In this document: one piece after another, positions 32,381-39,192 of the stretch
Layout of the letters: each line of letters begins with the position of its first letter
Numbering within the stretch: position 1 is the first letter of the stretch
Assembly: GCA_963736305.1 (NCBI GenBank)
Contig: CAVTOD010000005.1
Location: 682,001 to 746,000, forward strand
DNA length: 64,000 nucleotides
Direction of reading: 5' to 3'
From: DASUPK01 sp963736305
GTDB lineage: Bacteria; Actinomycetota; Thermoleophilia; Solirubrobacterales; 70-9
Position numbers and translations under genes: made by a program
The notes under the pieces: generated by a model
The model's database searches: none
What the model saw: the letters and a program-made list of their open reading frames with translations, nothing else
Told to the model about the DNA's origin: nothing

Positions 32381-32967
32381 GCCAGCAGGCGCTCGATCAG
32401 GCGACGGAGCTGGGGCCTGAACTCCGCGGCGGCCTGTGCGGCGTCGTCCTCTCGACCCAGCGTGCGCTCGCCGAGACCATCGATCGCAGCGACGACCAGG
32501 CTCGCATCCGCTCCCGGATCGGTGCTGCCAAGCTTCTCGATGGCCCCTGCGACGGCGAGTTGCACCGCATCGCACCAAGCCGTCGCGGCCTCGCGAAGGT
32601 CCGGGCGCCGGCCGGCCTCGAGCCAGAGCTCGTACTCGGCGATGTACGCGATTCGATCCTCTGCCTCGAAGATGAGCTGGTCGAGAAGCATGTCCGCCAG
32701 CTGTCGCGGCGTCTTCGCGGTGCGCAGCTCCTCCCCGAGCTCCCTGTGCCGGTCCACCTCCTTCCGTGCGACGTGCTCGAGCGCCTGCCCGAGCAGGTCA
32801 TCCCGCGAATCGAAGTAGTAGGTCGTCGAGCCCAACGGGACCCCCGCTTCATGGGCTACGGCCCGATGGGTGACCGCTTCGCGGCCCGATTGGCCGATCA
32901 CGCGCAGTGCCGCCTCCAGGATTTGTTCCCGCCGGCCCTGCGTCGATGCTTTCGTCGCCACGGCCAT
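32377..32967 (-). CDS. TetR family repressor of the SMR efflux operon
   Basis: Regulator of 196 residues. The DNA-binding domain is ILEAALRVIGQSGREAVTHRA then HEAGVPLGSTTYYFDSRDDLL, the RcdA/PA3133-like style with YYFDSRDDLL in helix 3. The ligand domain follows, with a C-terminal TetR_C-like bundle. The ATG lies 4 bp after the SMR gene stop, so it is the second gene of that operon. Two TGTACA-type palindromes upstream of the SMR gene are probable operators, giving autoregulation. The 3-prime end overlaps the PAC2 stop in CTAG. Confidence 0.87.
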   Translation of the reverse strand: MAVATKASTQGRREQILEAALRVIGQSGREAVTHRAVAHEAGVPLGSTTYYFDSRDDLLGQALEHVARKEVDRHRELGEELRTAKTPRQLADMLLDQLIFEAEDRIAYIAEYELWLEAGRRPDLREAATAWCDAVQLAVAGAIEKLGSTDPGADASLVVAAIDGLGERTLGREDDAAQAAAEFRPQLRRLIERLLA

Positions 32968-32971
32968 CAGA

Positions 32972-33295
32972 CTAGTTCGCTCCCGAGAGGTTCAGGCCGA
33001 CGACCCCGCCGATCACCAGCGCGATGCTCGCCAGCTTGAGCGCGTTGACGGACTCGCCCAGGGCGGTCATGCCGATCACGGCGACCGCAGCGGTTCCGAC
33101 CCCCGCCCACACCGCGTAGGCGAGGCTGATCTCGAGTTGCTTCAGGGCGAGAGCAGTGAGCCATAGTGATCCCGCGTAGGTGACCACGACGAGGATCGAC
33201 GGCCTGGGATTCGTGAAGCCGTCCGTGTATCGGAGGAACACCGTGCCGACGACCTCAGTCGCGATCGCCGCCGACAGATAGATCCAAGCCGTCAT
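32972..33295 (-). CDS. Small multidrug resistance (SMR/EmrE-type) efflux protein
   Basis: Four-helix membrane protein of 107 residues. The essential membrane Glu of SMR pumps is in AAIATEVVGTVFLRYTDGFT (residue 14). LALKQLEISLAYAVWAGVGT and VIGMTALGESVNALKLASI are the other conserved blocks, with the WAGVGT motif. It works as a dimer that exchanges protons for cationic drugs; some family members export guanidinium. The ATG at 33295 was chosen because it begins helix 1; upstream bases form the operator. It is the first gene of an operon with a TetR repressor. Confidence 0.92.
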   Translation of the reverse strand: MTAWIYLSAAIATEVVGTVFLRYTDGFTNPRPSILVVVTYAGSLWLTALALKQLEISLAYAVWAGVGTAAVAVIGMTALGESVNALKLASIALVIGGVVGLNLSGAN

Positions 33296-33298
33296 AGT

Positions 33299-33333
33299 TG
33301 TACAAATGTACCAGAAAGCTGTACATATGTACA
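33299..33333 (-). promoter_or_regulatory. Promoter of the SMR-TetR operon with two overlapping palindromic operators
   Basis: A perfect palindrome TGTACATATGTACA (33320-33333) and an imperfect copy TGTACAAATGTACC (33299-33312) have centres 21 bp apart, two helical turns. On the minus strand a -35-like TTGTAC lies in the first palindrome met and a -10-like TACATT, 18 bp later, in the second, ending 9 nt before the ATG. Repressor binding would block both promoter boxes. Confidence 0.7.
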
Positions 33334-33337
33334 AAGC

Positions 33338-36300
33338 TCAGGCTTCCGAGGCGGGACAGATCAGGCGGAAGTCGCACCACGAGCAGATCTCGGGCGAGGG
33401 CCGCGGCTCGAAGTCCTGGCCGAGAATCCCCTCACCGACCTCGAGGACCACGCTCTCGACGCGCTCGAGGTCGTCCGGCGAGCCGCCGACCGCGACCTTC
33501 TCGTCGGCGAGCACGTACCAGTAGCTGCCCGCCGCTCCCTCGAGGCGCCAGGCTTCCCGTGCGGCGAGCCGGTAGATCGCCAGCTGCACGTCGGACTCCA
33601 GCTCTCGTGCTGGCTTCGGGTCGCCGGTCTTGTAGTCGATCAGCTCGTAGCCGCCGCTCGGCAGCTGATCCACGCGGTCGACGCGGCCGCGCAGGTGGTG
33701 GGGGCCGATGCGGAAGTCGAACTTGCGCTCCACCCAGCGCGGGTGCGAGCCACTCGCCACCTCGCGGGCGTGGTAGCGGTGGAGGGCCTCGATCGCCTTC
33801 TCGCGGAACTGCAGCTCGTCGTCGGACTCGCCGAAGCCCGAGCGCCGCCACGCGGTCGCGAACAGGCCCATCAGCTGCTGGAGGCTGCCGGCCGCGGCCT
33901 CAGTCTCGTCACCGGCGGCCTGCTGGCCATGGAAGCGCTCGAGGACCTGATGGATCACGATCCCGAAGCGCTGGTTGATCGTCGTCTCCTGCGGGATCCC
34001 GAAGACGCGTGCGAACTTGTACTTCAGCGGGCAGGTTCGGTAGAGCGTGATGTCGGTCGCCGAGAGCGCCAGGCCCTCGCCGCGGCGGGGGAGGAAGGCC
34101 TCGAGAGAAGGCTCATCGCGCTGCTCGATCAACTCTCGCCGGCGCTTCGCGGCGCCCTCCTCGTCCAGCAGATACGCGTCGAGCGCTGAGTCTCGGAGGG
34201 CGGTGCGCTGCTCGGGAGAGATCGCATGCTCGAGCAGGTCGTTGATCGCCGCCAGCGCATCGGCGACCGGCTCCTCGCTCGATCCTTGGATCAGCCCGGC
34301 CAGCTTCACCAGTTCGAGAAACCGAGCAACCGCCCGGGTCACGTCGACGTAGGTGTCGAGGCGAGGCTCGCGGAGCTTTCCGCCGGCGCGCCAGGCCTCC
34401 TCGAGGACCTCGTCCTGGATCATCCGGTAGGTGGCCTGCAGCCCCTCCGCGGGCCCGAACAGCTCCTCGCCGTGCTCCTGCTCGCTCGCATCGAGCACCG
34501 CGCGGGCGTCCTCATAGAGGGGCGACGGTCGCACGTTGCCCGCCTCGGTCGCCGCCGGCCGGGAGAGGACCAGCTCCTCCTTCGCGCGGGTCATCGCGAC
34601 ATAGAGGAGGCGCCGCTGATCATCCTCGTGCGAGGGCCCGCCGCGGCCGACGCCGGTCGGGACGATCGGAGGCCCGGGCGGCTCAGATCCCGGCACAGCC
34701 CCGGCGTGCAGCCCGACGACGTAGACGCGGGAGAACTCGAGTCCCTTTGTCCGCTCGAGGGGCACTACGCGCACCGCGTCGGCCATCGGCTCGCCCGGTT
34801 CATCCACGGGAGCCACTCCGGCCTCGGACACCGCCACCAGGTAGCGCACGAAGTCCCGGTTCGATCCGGTCGGCTCGCGCCTGGTCCAGGCGGCGGCGAG
34901 CTCCCCGAGCCGCGAGAGGTTCCGGAGCCTCTCGGCCGCCTCCGGATGAGCGGCGAAGAGGCGGTGGCGGCGAAACCCGATCCGCTCGATCAGCCGGCGG
35001 ACGAAGACGTCGGCACGCATCTCGCCCATCGCCCGAGCCGCCGCGCGGTGGAGCTGGAGGAACTCACGGATCCGGTCGCGGGCCTCGGGCGGGATCTGAG
35101 GGCTCTCGAGCGAGGCCTCGAGCGCCGAGACCATGTCGAGCTTGCGCCGCCGGGCGATCGTCGTACAGCGCGCCAGATCGACCGACCGGAGCTCGACGGG
35201 CGGTCGGCTGAGCGCTCGGATCGCGGCGGCCGCGTCCGTCGGGTCGGCCAGCAGGCGCAGCCAGGCGATCACGTCGCGGACTTCGGGTCGCTGGAAGAAG
35301 GCGCCGGGGCCGGTCACCCGGTATGGGACCCGGCGCTCCTCCAGCGCCGCCGCGATGCCGCGAGCCCTGCCACCACCCCTGGGCACCGCCACGCAGACGT
35401 CCTCCATCTTCACCTCGCCCGCCGCCAGCGCTGTCTCGATGTCGCGGGCGACTGCCTGTGCCTCGGCCCGCTCGTTCGTCCCGCACCAGAAGCGAACCCG
35501 CGTGGCCGGCCCGGCAGCCCTACGGCCCACCTCGGCTCCCCGCTCGGCGGGGGCGACCACGGCATGGGCTGCGTCGAGCAGGTCTCCGCCGTAGCGCCAG
35601 CTCGGCTCCAGCGTGATCTCCTCGGGCGAGAAGGCCTGGCGCACCCAGGCGGAGGCGGCGCCGCAGGGCGCGCGAGCCTGCTCGTCGTCGCAGCTGATCA
35701 CGGTGCTCTCGGCGCCGCGGGCGAGCGCCTCGATCAGCGAGCGCTCCGCGGGGCAGGCGTCCTCCGCCTCGTCGACGATCAGATCCGGAAAGCGGGCGGA
35801 GACCGCCTCGGCCAGCGCCGGTCGCTCGCCGAGGAGTTTCGTCAGCTCGATGACCGCGTCGGTGTCGTCCATGGCGCCGGCCGCCCGCAGCATCGAGTCG
35901 TGCATCTCGTAGATCTCGGCGAACTCGCGCTCCCTGGCGGCGGAGTCGCGCTCGGACTGGGATCCGCCGGCCTGCTCCTCCGACCAGCGACGGAATCGCT
36001 CGGCGGTCACCCCCGCGGACTTCAGCGCGTCGATCCGGTCGACGATCCGGGCGAGCAGGCCCGCGGGATTACCCCGGATCTCGTGCCGACGCAGCGGCAG
36101 CTCGTCGATCCGGTCGAGCAACATGGCCAGCCGCTCGGCGGGGCTCAGGGACTCGAAGAACGGATCAAGCTCGGCCTCGGTCGCGTGCTCGCGGAGGATC
36201 CGGGCAGCCGCCGCCGGGTGGGTATGGACGACCAGTTCCTCGTACGGGGTCTCGATCGTCTCCTCGGCTCGGGTCCGGATGCGGTTCGCCGCCGAGATCG

Positions 36301-36481
36301 AGCGTGAGAGAGCGAGGGGCCTGCGGCCCTCGCCCACCAGGCGAGCCAGGCGGCGCGCCAATGCCTCGGTGCGGCCGCTCCCGGCCGCTCCGAGCACGAG
36401 CAGGGCTCCGCGATCGTGGGCAACGACCGCAAGTTGCTGCTCGGTCGGCCCCGGCGCCCCGAGATCGTGCTCCTCAGCCAT
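33338..36481 (-). CDS. UvrD-like helicase fused to a PD-(D/E)XK Fe-S nuclease (AddB/AdnAB-like), altered Walker A
   Basis: Protein of 1047 residues with the order of AddB/AdnA-type recombination subunits. The N-terminal SF1A region has GAAGSGRT at 31-38, where the Walker A Lys is Arg. The motif II equivalent is VDEAED instead of VDEFQD. Motifs near LEPSWRYGGDLLDAA and RRLLYVAMTRAKEELVLS are readable. The C-terminal RecB-like nuclease has LRGRVDRVDQ and YELIDYKTG. Four Cys (one in LYRTCPLKYKF, three in ICSWCDFRLIC) fit the AddB-type 4Fe-4S staple. It presumably resects broken DNA ends. A partner motor subunit is not adjacent. The ATPase half may be weak or structural. Confidence 0.88.
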   Translation of the reverse strand: MAEEHDLGAPGPTEQQLAVVAHDRGALLVLGAAGSGRTEALARRLARLVGEGRRPLALSRSISAANRIRTRAEETIETPYEELVVHTHPAAAARILREHATEAELDPFFESLSPAERLAMLLDRIDELPLRRHEIRGNPAGLLARIVDRIDALKSAGVTAERFRRWSEEQAGGSQSERDSAAREREFAEIYEMHDSMLRAAGAMDDTDAVIELTKLLGERPALAEAVSARFPDLIVDEAEDACPAERSLIEALARGAESTVISCDDEQARAPCGAASAWVRQAFSPEEITLEPSWRYGGDLLDAAHAVVAPAERGAEVGRRAAGPATRVRFWCGTNERAEAQAVARDIETALAAGEVKMEDVCVAVPRGGGRARGIAAALEERRVPYRVTGPGAFFQRPEVRDVIAWLRLLADPTDAAAAIRALSRPPVELRSVDLARCTTIARRRKLDMVSALEASLESPQIPPEARDRIREFLQLHRAAARAMGEMRADVFVRRLIERIGFRRHRLFAAHPEAAERLRNLSRLGELAAAWTRREPTGSNRDFVRYLVAVSEAGVAPVDEPGEPMADAVRVVPLERTKGLEFSRVYVVGLHAGAVPGSEPPGPPIVPTGVGRGGPSHEDDQRRLLYVAMTRAKEELVLSRPAATEAGNVRPSPLYEDARAVLDASEQEHGEELFGPAEGLQATYRMIQDEVLEEAWRAGGKLREPRLDTYVDVTRAVARFLELVKLAGLIQGSSEEPVADALAAINDLLEHAISPEQRTALRDSALDAYLLDEEGAAKRRRELIEQRDEPSLEAFLPRRGEGLALSATDITLYRTCPLKYKFARVFGIPQETTINQRFGIVIHQVLERFHGQQAAGDETEAAAGSLQQLMGLFATAWRRSGFGESDDELQFREKAIEALHRYHAREVASGSHPRWVERKFDFRIGPHHLRGRVDRVDQLPSGGYELIDYKTGDPKPARELESDVQLAIYRLAAREAWRLEGAAGSYWYVLADEKVAVGGSPDDLERVESVVLEVGEGILGQDFEPRPSPEICSWCDFRLICPASEA

Positions 36482-36487
36482 CGATTC

Positions 36488-36493
36488 AGGCTA
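36488..36493 (-). promoter_or_regulatory. -10 element, leaderless start of the helicase-nuclease gene
   Basis: Reads TAGCCT on the minus strand and ends 6 nt before the ATG at 36481. Confidence 0.55.
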
Positions 36494-36508
36494 CCCGGGA
36501 ACCCTCGC

Positions 36509-36514
36509 TAACCT
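36509..36514 (+). promoter_or_regulatory. -10 element, leaderless start of the IMPase-like gene
   Basis: TAACCT ends 6 nt before the GTG at 36521. The minus-strand -10 of the divergent helicase gene is 15 bp away. Confidence 0.55.
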
Positions 36515-36520
36515 GGCCGC

Positions 36521-37348
36521 GTGGCCGGGCCCAGCGACGATCAGTGGATTGCCGCCTGCCGCCGGGCCGTCGAGGTGCAGAAACGCGTCTTCGACGAGCA
36601 CCGCGGGATCGAGGCCCGGACCAAGTACGAGGGCGTCGGAGAGGGCGGCGACAACACACTCGTGATCGACCGGCTCTGCGAGGACGCGATCTTCGAGGAG
36701 CTGGACGCGCTTCACAAGGAGGGGCACGAGTTCACAGCCGTCTCCGAGGAGCGGGGGTCGGTCGCCTTCGGCGACGGCGAAGCGCCGCTGCGCGTGGTGA
36801 TCGACCCGATCGACGGATCCCTGAACGCGCGCCGGACCATCCCGCTCCACAGCGTCAGCATCGCAGTAGCGGACGGCGACTCGATGGACGACGTGACCTT
36901 CGGCTACGTCTACGAGTTCGGCGCGGGCGAGGAGTTCATCGCCACGCGGGATCGCGCGGAGCTCGACGGGGTCGAAATCCAGGCGCCGCCCGGCGACGGG
37001 CTCGAGCTCGTGGCTCTCGAGGCGTCGAAGCCCGAGCGAGTGGTGAAGGCCGCCGAGGTGCTGCGGGATCGCGCCTATCGAATCCGCTCCCCCGGGTCGA
37101 TCGCGGTGGGTCTCTGCTACGTGGCGTGCGGCCGCTACGACGGGATCATCACCACCCGGAGCTCCCGCTCCGTCGACGCCGCCGCCGGCCAGCTGATCGC
37201 GAGGGCCGCGGGCGCCGCAGTCGAGTTCGGCGGAGGTGGCCTCGAGGACGCGCCGCTCGATCTGAGCGCGCGATACGACGTGGCCGCCGCCCGCACGCCG
37301 GCGGACCTGGCCACGCTCCGCGAGGCCCAGGTGGCTGCCCATGTCTGA
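36521..37348 (+). CDS. Inositol monophosphatase family protein
   Basis: Metal-dependent sugar-phosphatase-fold protein of 275 residues. The metal site includes the Glu pair in TAVSEERGSVAF and DPIDGSLNARRTIPLHSVSIA. The late family motif WDxAAG appears as SVDAAAGQLIARAAG with Val in place of Trp. This departs from true inositol monophosphatases, so fructose-bisphosphate, histidinol phosphate or another substrate is possible. The 3-prime end overlaps the next gene by 8 bp, so it is coupled to the zinc protease. Confidence 0.87.
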   Translation: MAGPSDDQWIAACRRAVEVQKRVFDEHRGIEARTKYEGVGEGGDNTLVIDRLCEDAIFEELDALHKEGHEFTAVSEERGSVAFGDGEAPLRVVIDPIDGSLNARRTIPLHSVSIAVADGDSMDDVTFGYVYEFGAGEEFIATRDRAELDGVEIQAPPGDGLELVALEASKPERVVKAAEVLRDRAYRIRSPGSIAVGLCYVACGRYDGIITTRSSRSVDAAAGQLIARAAGAAVEFGGGGLEDAPLDLSARYDVAAARTPADLATLREAQVAAHV

Positions 37349-38423
37349 GGGCCTGGTCGACTGGAACATGGCGGAGCGCGTGGCCCGCGCGCTCTCGGGG
37401 AGCGGCCCGCGGTGGAGCGGCAGCGCGGAGGAGCTTCGCCTGGAGTCCGACCGGGCTGCCGATCTGGTCCGGCACTACACCCGGCTGAAGCCCAGGGGCG
37501 GCGTCCCTCCGGCGGAGCTGGTCAACAGGTCCGAGTGGGCCGAGGCCAACCTCGAGACGTTCCGGGAGCTCTCTACGAGGGTGGAGGCGCACCTCGAGGA
37601 GCGGATCAAGGACTCGAACGGAAAGAGCGGCCTGCAGCGCACGATCGTCGGTGCCGCGACGGGCGCCGAGATCGGGCTCGCCGTCGGGTACCTCTCCCAG
37701 CGGGTGATCGGCCAGTACGACGTCGCCCTGATCGGCCCGGCCCGCGCGCCGAGGCTGCTCTTCGTCGGCCCGAACCTCTCGGCGGCCCGGGCTCGCCTCG
37801 ACGTCGACCGTGACCTCTTCCTGCGCTGGGTCGCCCTTCACGAGACCACTCACGCGGTCCACTTCGCCGCCGTCCCCTGGCTCCGCGAGCACATCGGCGG
37901 CATCGCGGAGGAGCTGTTCGAGAAAGCCGCCATCGAGGTGAAGCCGGGCGAGCTCCTCGGCAAGCTCGCCCGCACCAACCCGCGCGAGCTGATTCGCTCG
38001 GCGACCAGCGGCGAGCTTGCGACGCTGCTCTGGCCCGAGCCCCAGCGCCGCCTGGTGGAGAAGCTGACCGCGACGATGACGCTCGTCGAGGGCTACGCCG
38101 AGCACGTCATGGACGCTGTGGGCGACCTGCTCGACCCGGGCTACTCGGATCTCAGGCGCGCGCTCGATCGGGATCGCGAACGCCGGGGACTGCTCGACTC
38201 GATCGTCTCCAAGGTCCTCGGCCTCGACATGAAGCTCGCGCAATACCGCCGCGGCAAGGCCTTCGCCGACGAGGTGGTCCGCTCCCACGGCATCCGCACT
38301 CTCAACCGGGCGTGGGGCGAGCCAGACGCGCTGCCGCGGCCGGATGAGCTGGACAGCCCGGCTGAGTGGGTCGACCGCGTGGGTGCCGCGCGTGAAAGTC
38401 GCCTCTTCTCTCTCTTCCGCTGA
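37341..38423 (+). CDS. DUF2342-type zinc-dependent metalloprotease-like protein
   Basis: Protein of 360 residues belonging to the actinobacterial family annotated as zinc-dependent metalloprotease or coenzyme F420 biosynthesis-associated protein. It carries the HEXXH motif as ALHETTHAVHFAAVPWL, and a downstream TLVEGYAEHVMDAVGD block supplies the likely third ligand. It opens with LVDWNMAERVARALSGSGP. Neither proteolysis nor a role in F420 synthesis is proven for the family. The ATG overlaps the IMPase-like stop by 8 bp. The C-terminal part resembles the helical domain of the family. Confidence 0.87.
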   Translation: MSEGLVDWNMAERVARALSGSGPRWSGSAEELRLESDRAADLVRHYTRLKPRGGVPPAELVNRSEWAEANLETFRELSTRVEAHLEERIKDSNGKSGLQRTIVGAATGAEIGLAVGYLSQRVIGQYDVALIGPARAPRLLFVGPNLSAARARLDVDRDLFLRWVALHETTHAVHFAAVPWLREHIGGIAEELFEKAAIEVKPGELLGKLARTNPRELIRSATSGELATLLWPEPQRRLVEKLTATMTLVEGYAEHVMDAVGDLLDPGYSDLRRALDRDRERRGLLDSIVSKVLGLDMKLAQYRRGKAFADEVVRSHGIRTLNRAWGEPDALPRPDELDSPAEWVDRVGAARESRLFSLFR

Positions 38424-38466
38424 GTTTCCGCCGCAGCCCTGTAACCGGGCGTCCCTGGGCGGTTAG

Positions 38467-38494
38467 GAACATGTGTTCGCCAAAACATGTGTTC
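38467..38494 (+). promoter_or_regulatory. Pair of SOS-box-like sites (GAAC-N4-GTTC)
   Basis: GAACATGTGTTC at 38467-38478 matches the Gram-positive LexA box GAAC-N4-GTTC exactly. A second copy, AAACATGTGTTC at 38483-38494, differs by one base. The shared 12-mer AACATGTGTTCG repeats at a 16-bp interval. Both lie 60-87 bp upstream of the coiled-coil gene start. Confidence 0.55.
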
Positions 38495-38498
38495 GGTG

Positions 38499-38522
38499 CT
38501 AAGCTCTGAATAAGCTTAGAAT
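38499..38522 (+). promoter_or_regulatory. Inverted repeat and -10 region upstream of the coiled-coil gene
   Basis: CTAAGCT (38499-38505) and AGCTTAG (38513-38519) form a 7-bp inverted repeat with a 7-nt spacer. Two -10-like hexamers, TAAGCT at 38500 and TAGAAT at 38517, overlap it. The region is strikingly AT-rich for this genome. GAAGGGA serves as a ribosome-binding site before the ATG at 38554. Confidence 0.4.
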
Positions 38523-38553
38523 TAATAAGACAAGCGAAGGGATTGAGAGCATC

Positions 38554-39048
38554 ATGCCCGCCAAGACCAAGACCACAAAGACCGAAGAGACCCAAGCCAC
38601 CACCAACGGTCGCAAGCCGTCCGAGCAGGCCCTGCAGGCCGTCGACGTCGCCGTCGGCGCCGTCCCCACGGTTGCAGAGGCAGTTCGCACGACCGCGGAG
38701 ACATGGACGAACTCCGAGACCCGCTCGCAGGAGATCGAGACGCTGCAGAAGCGCGTCAAGACCCTCCGCGATTCGCAGGCCCGGAGCACCGAGATCGAGT
38801 CGCTCCGCGACCGGCTCGGCTCCGAGTTCCAGAAGGCCGAGACCAAGGGCGGCGATGTCCGGCGCCAGGTCACCGAGCAGCTGGTCGGCCAGGCCCGCAA
38901 GGCGCGCGAGCGCGTCGAGCCCGTCTACAAGGAGCGCGTCGAGCCCGTCTACAAGGAGCGCCTTGAGCCCGTCTACAAGGAGCGCGTCGAGCCCGTCTAC
39001 AAGGAGCGCGTTGAGCCGGCGGTGAAGAAGGTGCGCGAGCGCATCTAG
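38554..39048 (+). CDS. Coiled-coil protein with ERVEPVYK tandem repeats (phasin/HBHA-like)
   Basis: Protein of 164 residues, highly charged, with no signal peptide or membrane helix. A Thr/Lys-rich start (MPAKTKTTKTEETQATTN) is followed by a long predicted helix with heptad-like spacing (ETRSQEIETLQKRVKTLRDS, ARSTEIESLRDRLGSEFQKA). Four tandem octapeptides, ERVEPVYK with one ERLEPVYK, and a fifth degenerate copy (ERVEPAVK) make up the C-terminus. Layout resembles actinobacterial heparin-binding haemagglutinin-like and phasin-like proteins; the function is not known. It stands alone, with its own AT-rich promoter, two SOS-like boxes upstream and a terminator downstream. Confidence 0.78.
   Translation: MPAKTKTTKTEETQATTNGRKPSEQALQAVDVAVGAVPTVAEAVRTTAETWTNSETRSQEIETLQKRVKTLRDSQARSTEIESLRDRLGSEFQKAETKGGDVRRQVTEQLVGQARKARERVEPVYKERVEPVYKERLEPVYKERVEPVYKERVEPAVKKVRERI
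38908..39027 (+). repeat. Five 24-bp tandem repeats inside the coiled-coil gene
   Basis: Units start at 38908, 38932, 38956, 38980 and 39004. The first four encode E-R-(V/L)-E-P-V-Y-K and are nearly identical in DNA; the fifth diverges in its second half. High DNA identity suggests recent expansion, so copy number may vary between strains. Confidence 0.9.
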
Positions 39049-39141
39049 CGCTTAGCCCGGGCCGCCCTCGAGAGGTGGCGTGCCCGGAGAAGCTCGCTCG
39101 CACAATCTCGCGAGCGGGAAGCAGCAACCTCTCCTCCCTCG

Positions 39142-39168
39142 AAAACCGGGCCCCAGTGGCCCGGTTTT
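39142..39168 (+). terminator. Rho-independent terminator of the coiled-coil gene
   Basis: A perfect 11-bp stem, AAAACCGGGCC with GGCCCGGTTTT, encloses a 5-nt loop, and the T run is part of the stem. It separates the coiled-coil gene from mrp. Confidence 0.85.
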
Positions 39169-39178
39169 CATGTCCGCG

Positions 39179-39184
39179 TACACT
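39179..39184 (+). promoter_or_regulatory. -10 element, leaderless start of mrp
   Basis: TACACT ends 8 nt before the ATG at 39193. An in-frame GTG at 39190 is 5 nt away. Confidence 0.5.
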
Positions 39185-39192
39185 TTCCGGTG

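Noticed and set aside
34226..36307. A 693-codon plus-strand frame
   Set aside because: It lies antisense within the helicase-nuclease gene, shows no recognisable domain and has skewed composition.
38908..39027. Possible CRISPR-like repeat array
   Set aside because: The units are directly adjacent without spacers and encode an in-frame octapeptide, so they are a coding tandem repeat.
39049..39141. Possible gene or RNA gene between the coiled-coil gene and its terminator
   Set aside because: No frame with a start, no tRNA features and no strong structure apart from the terminator itself were seen.
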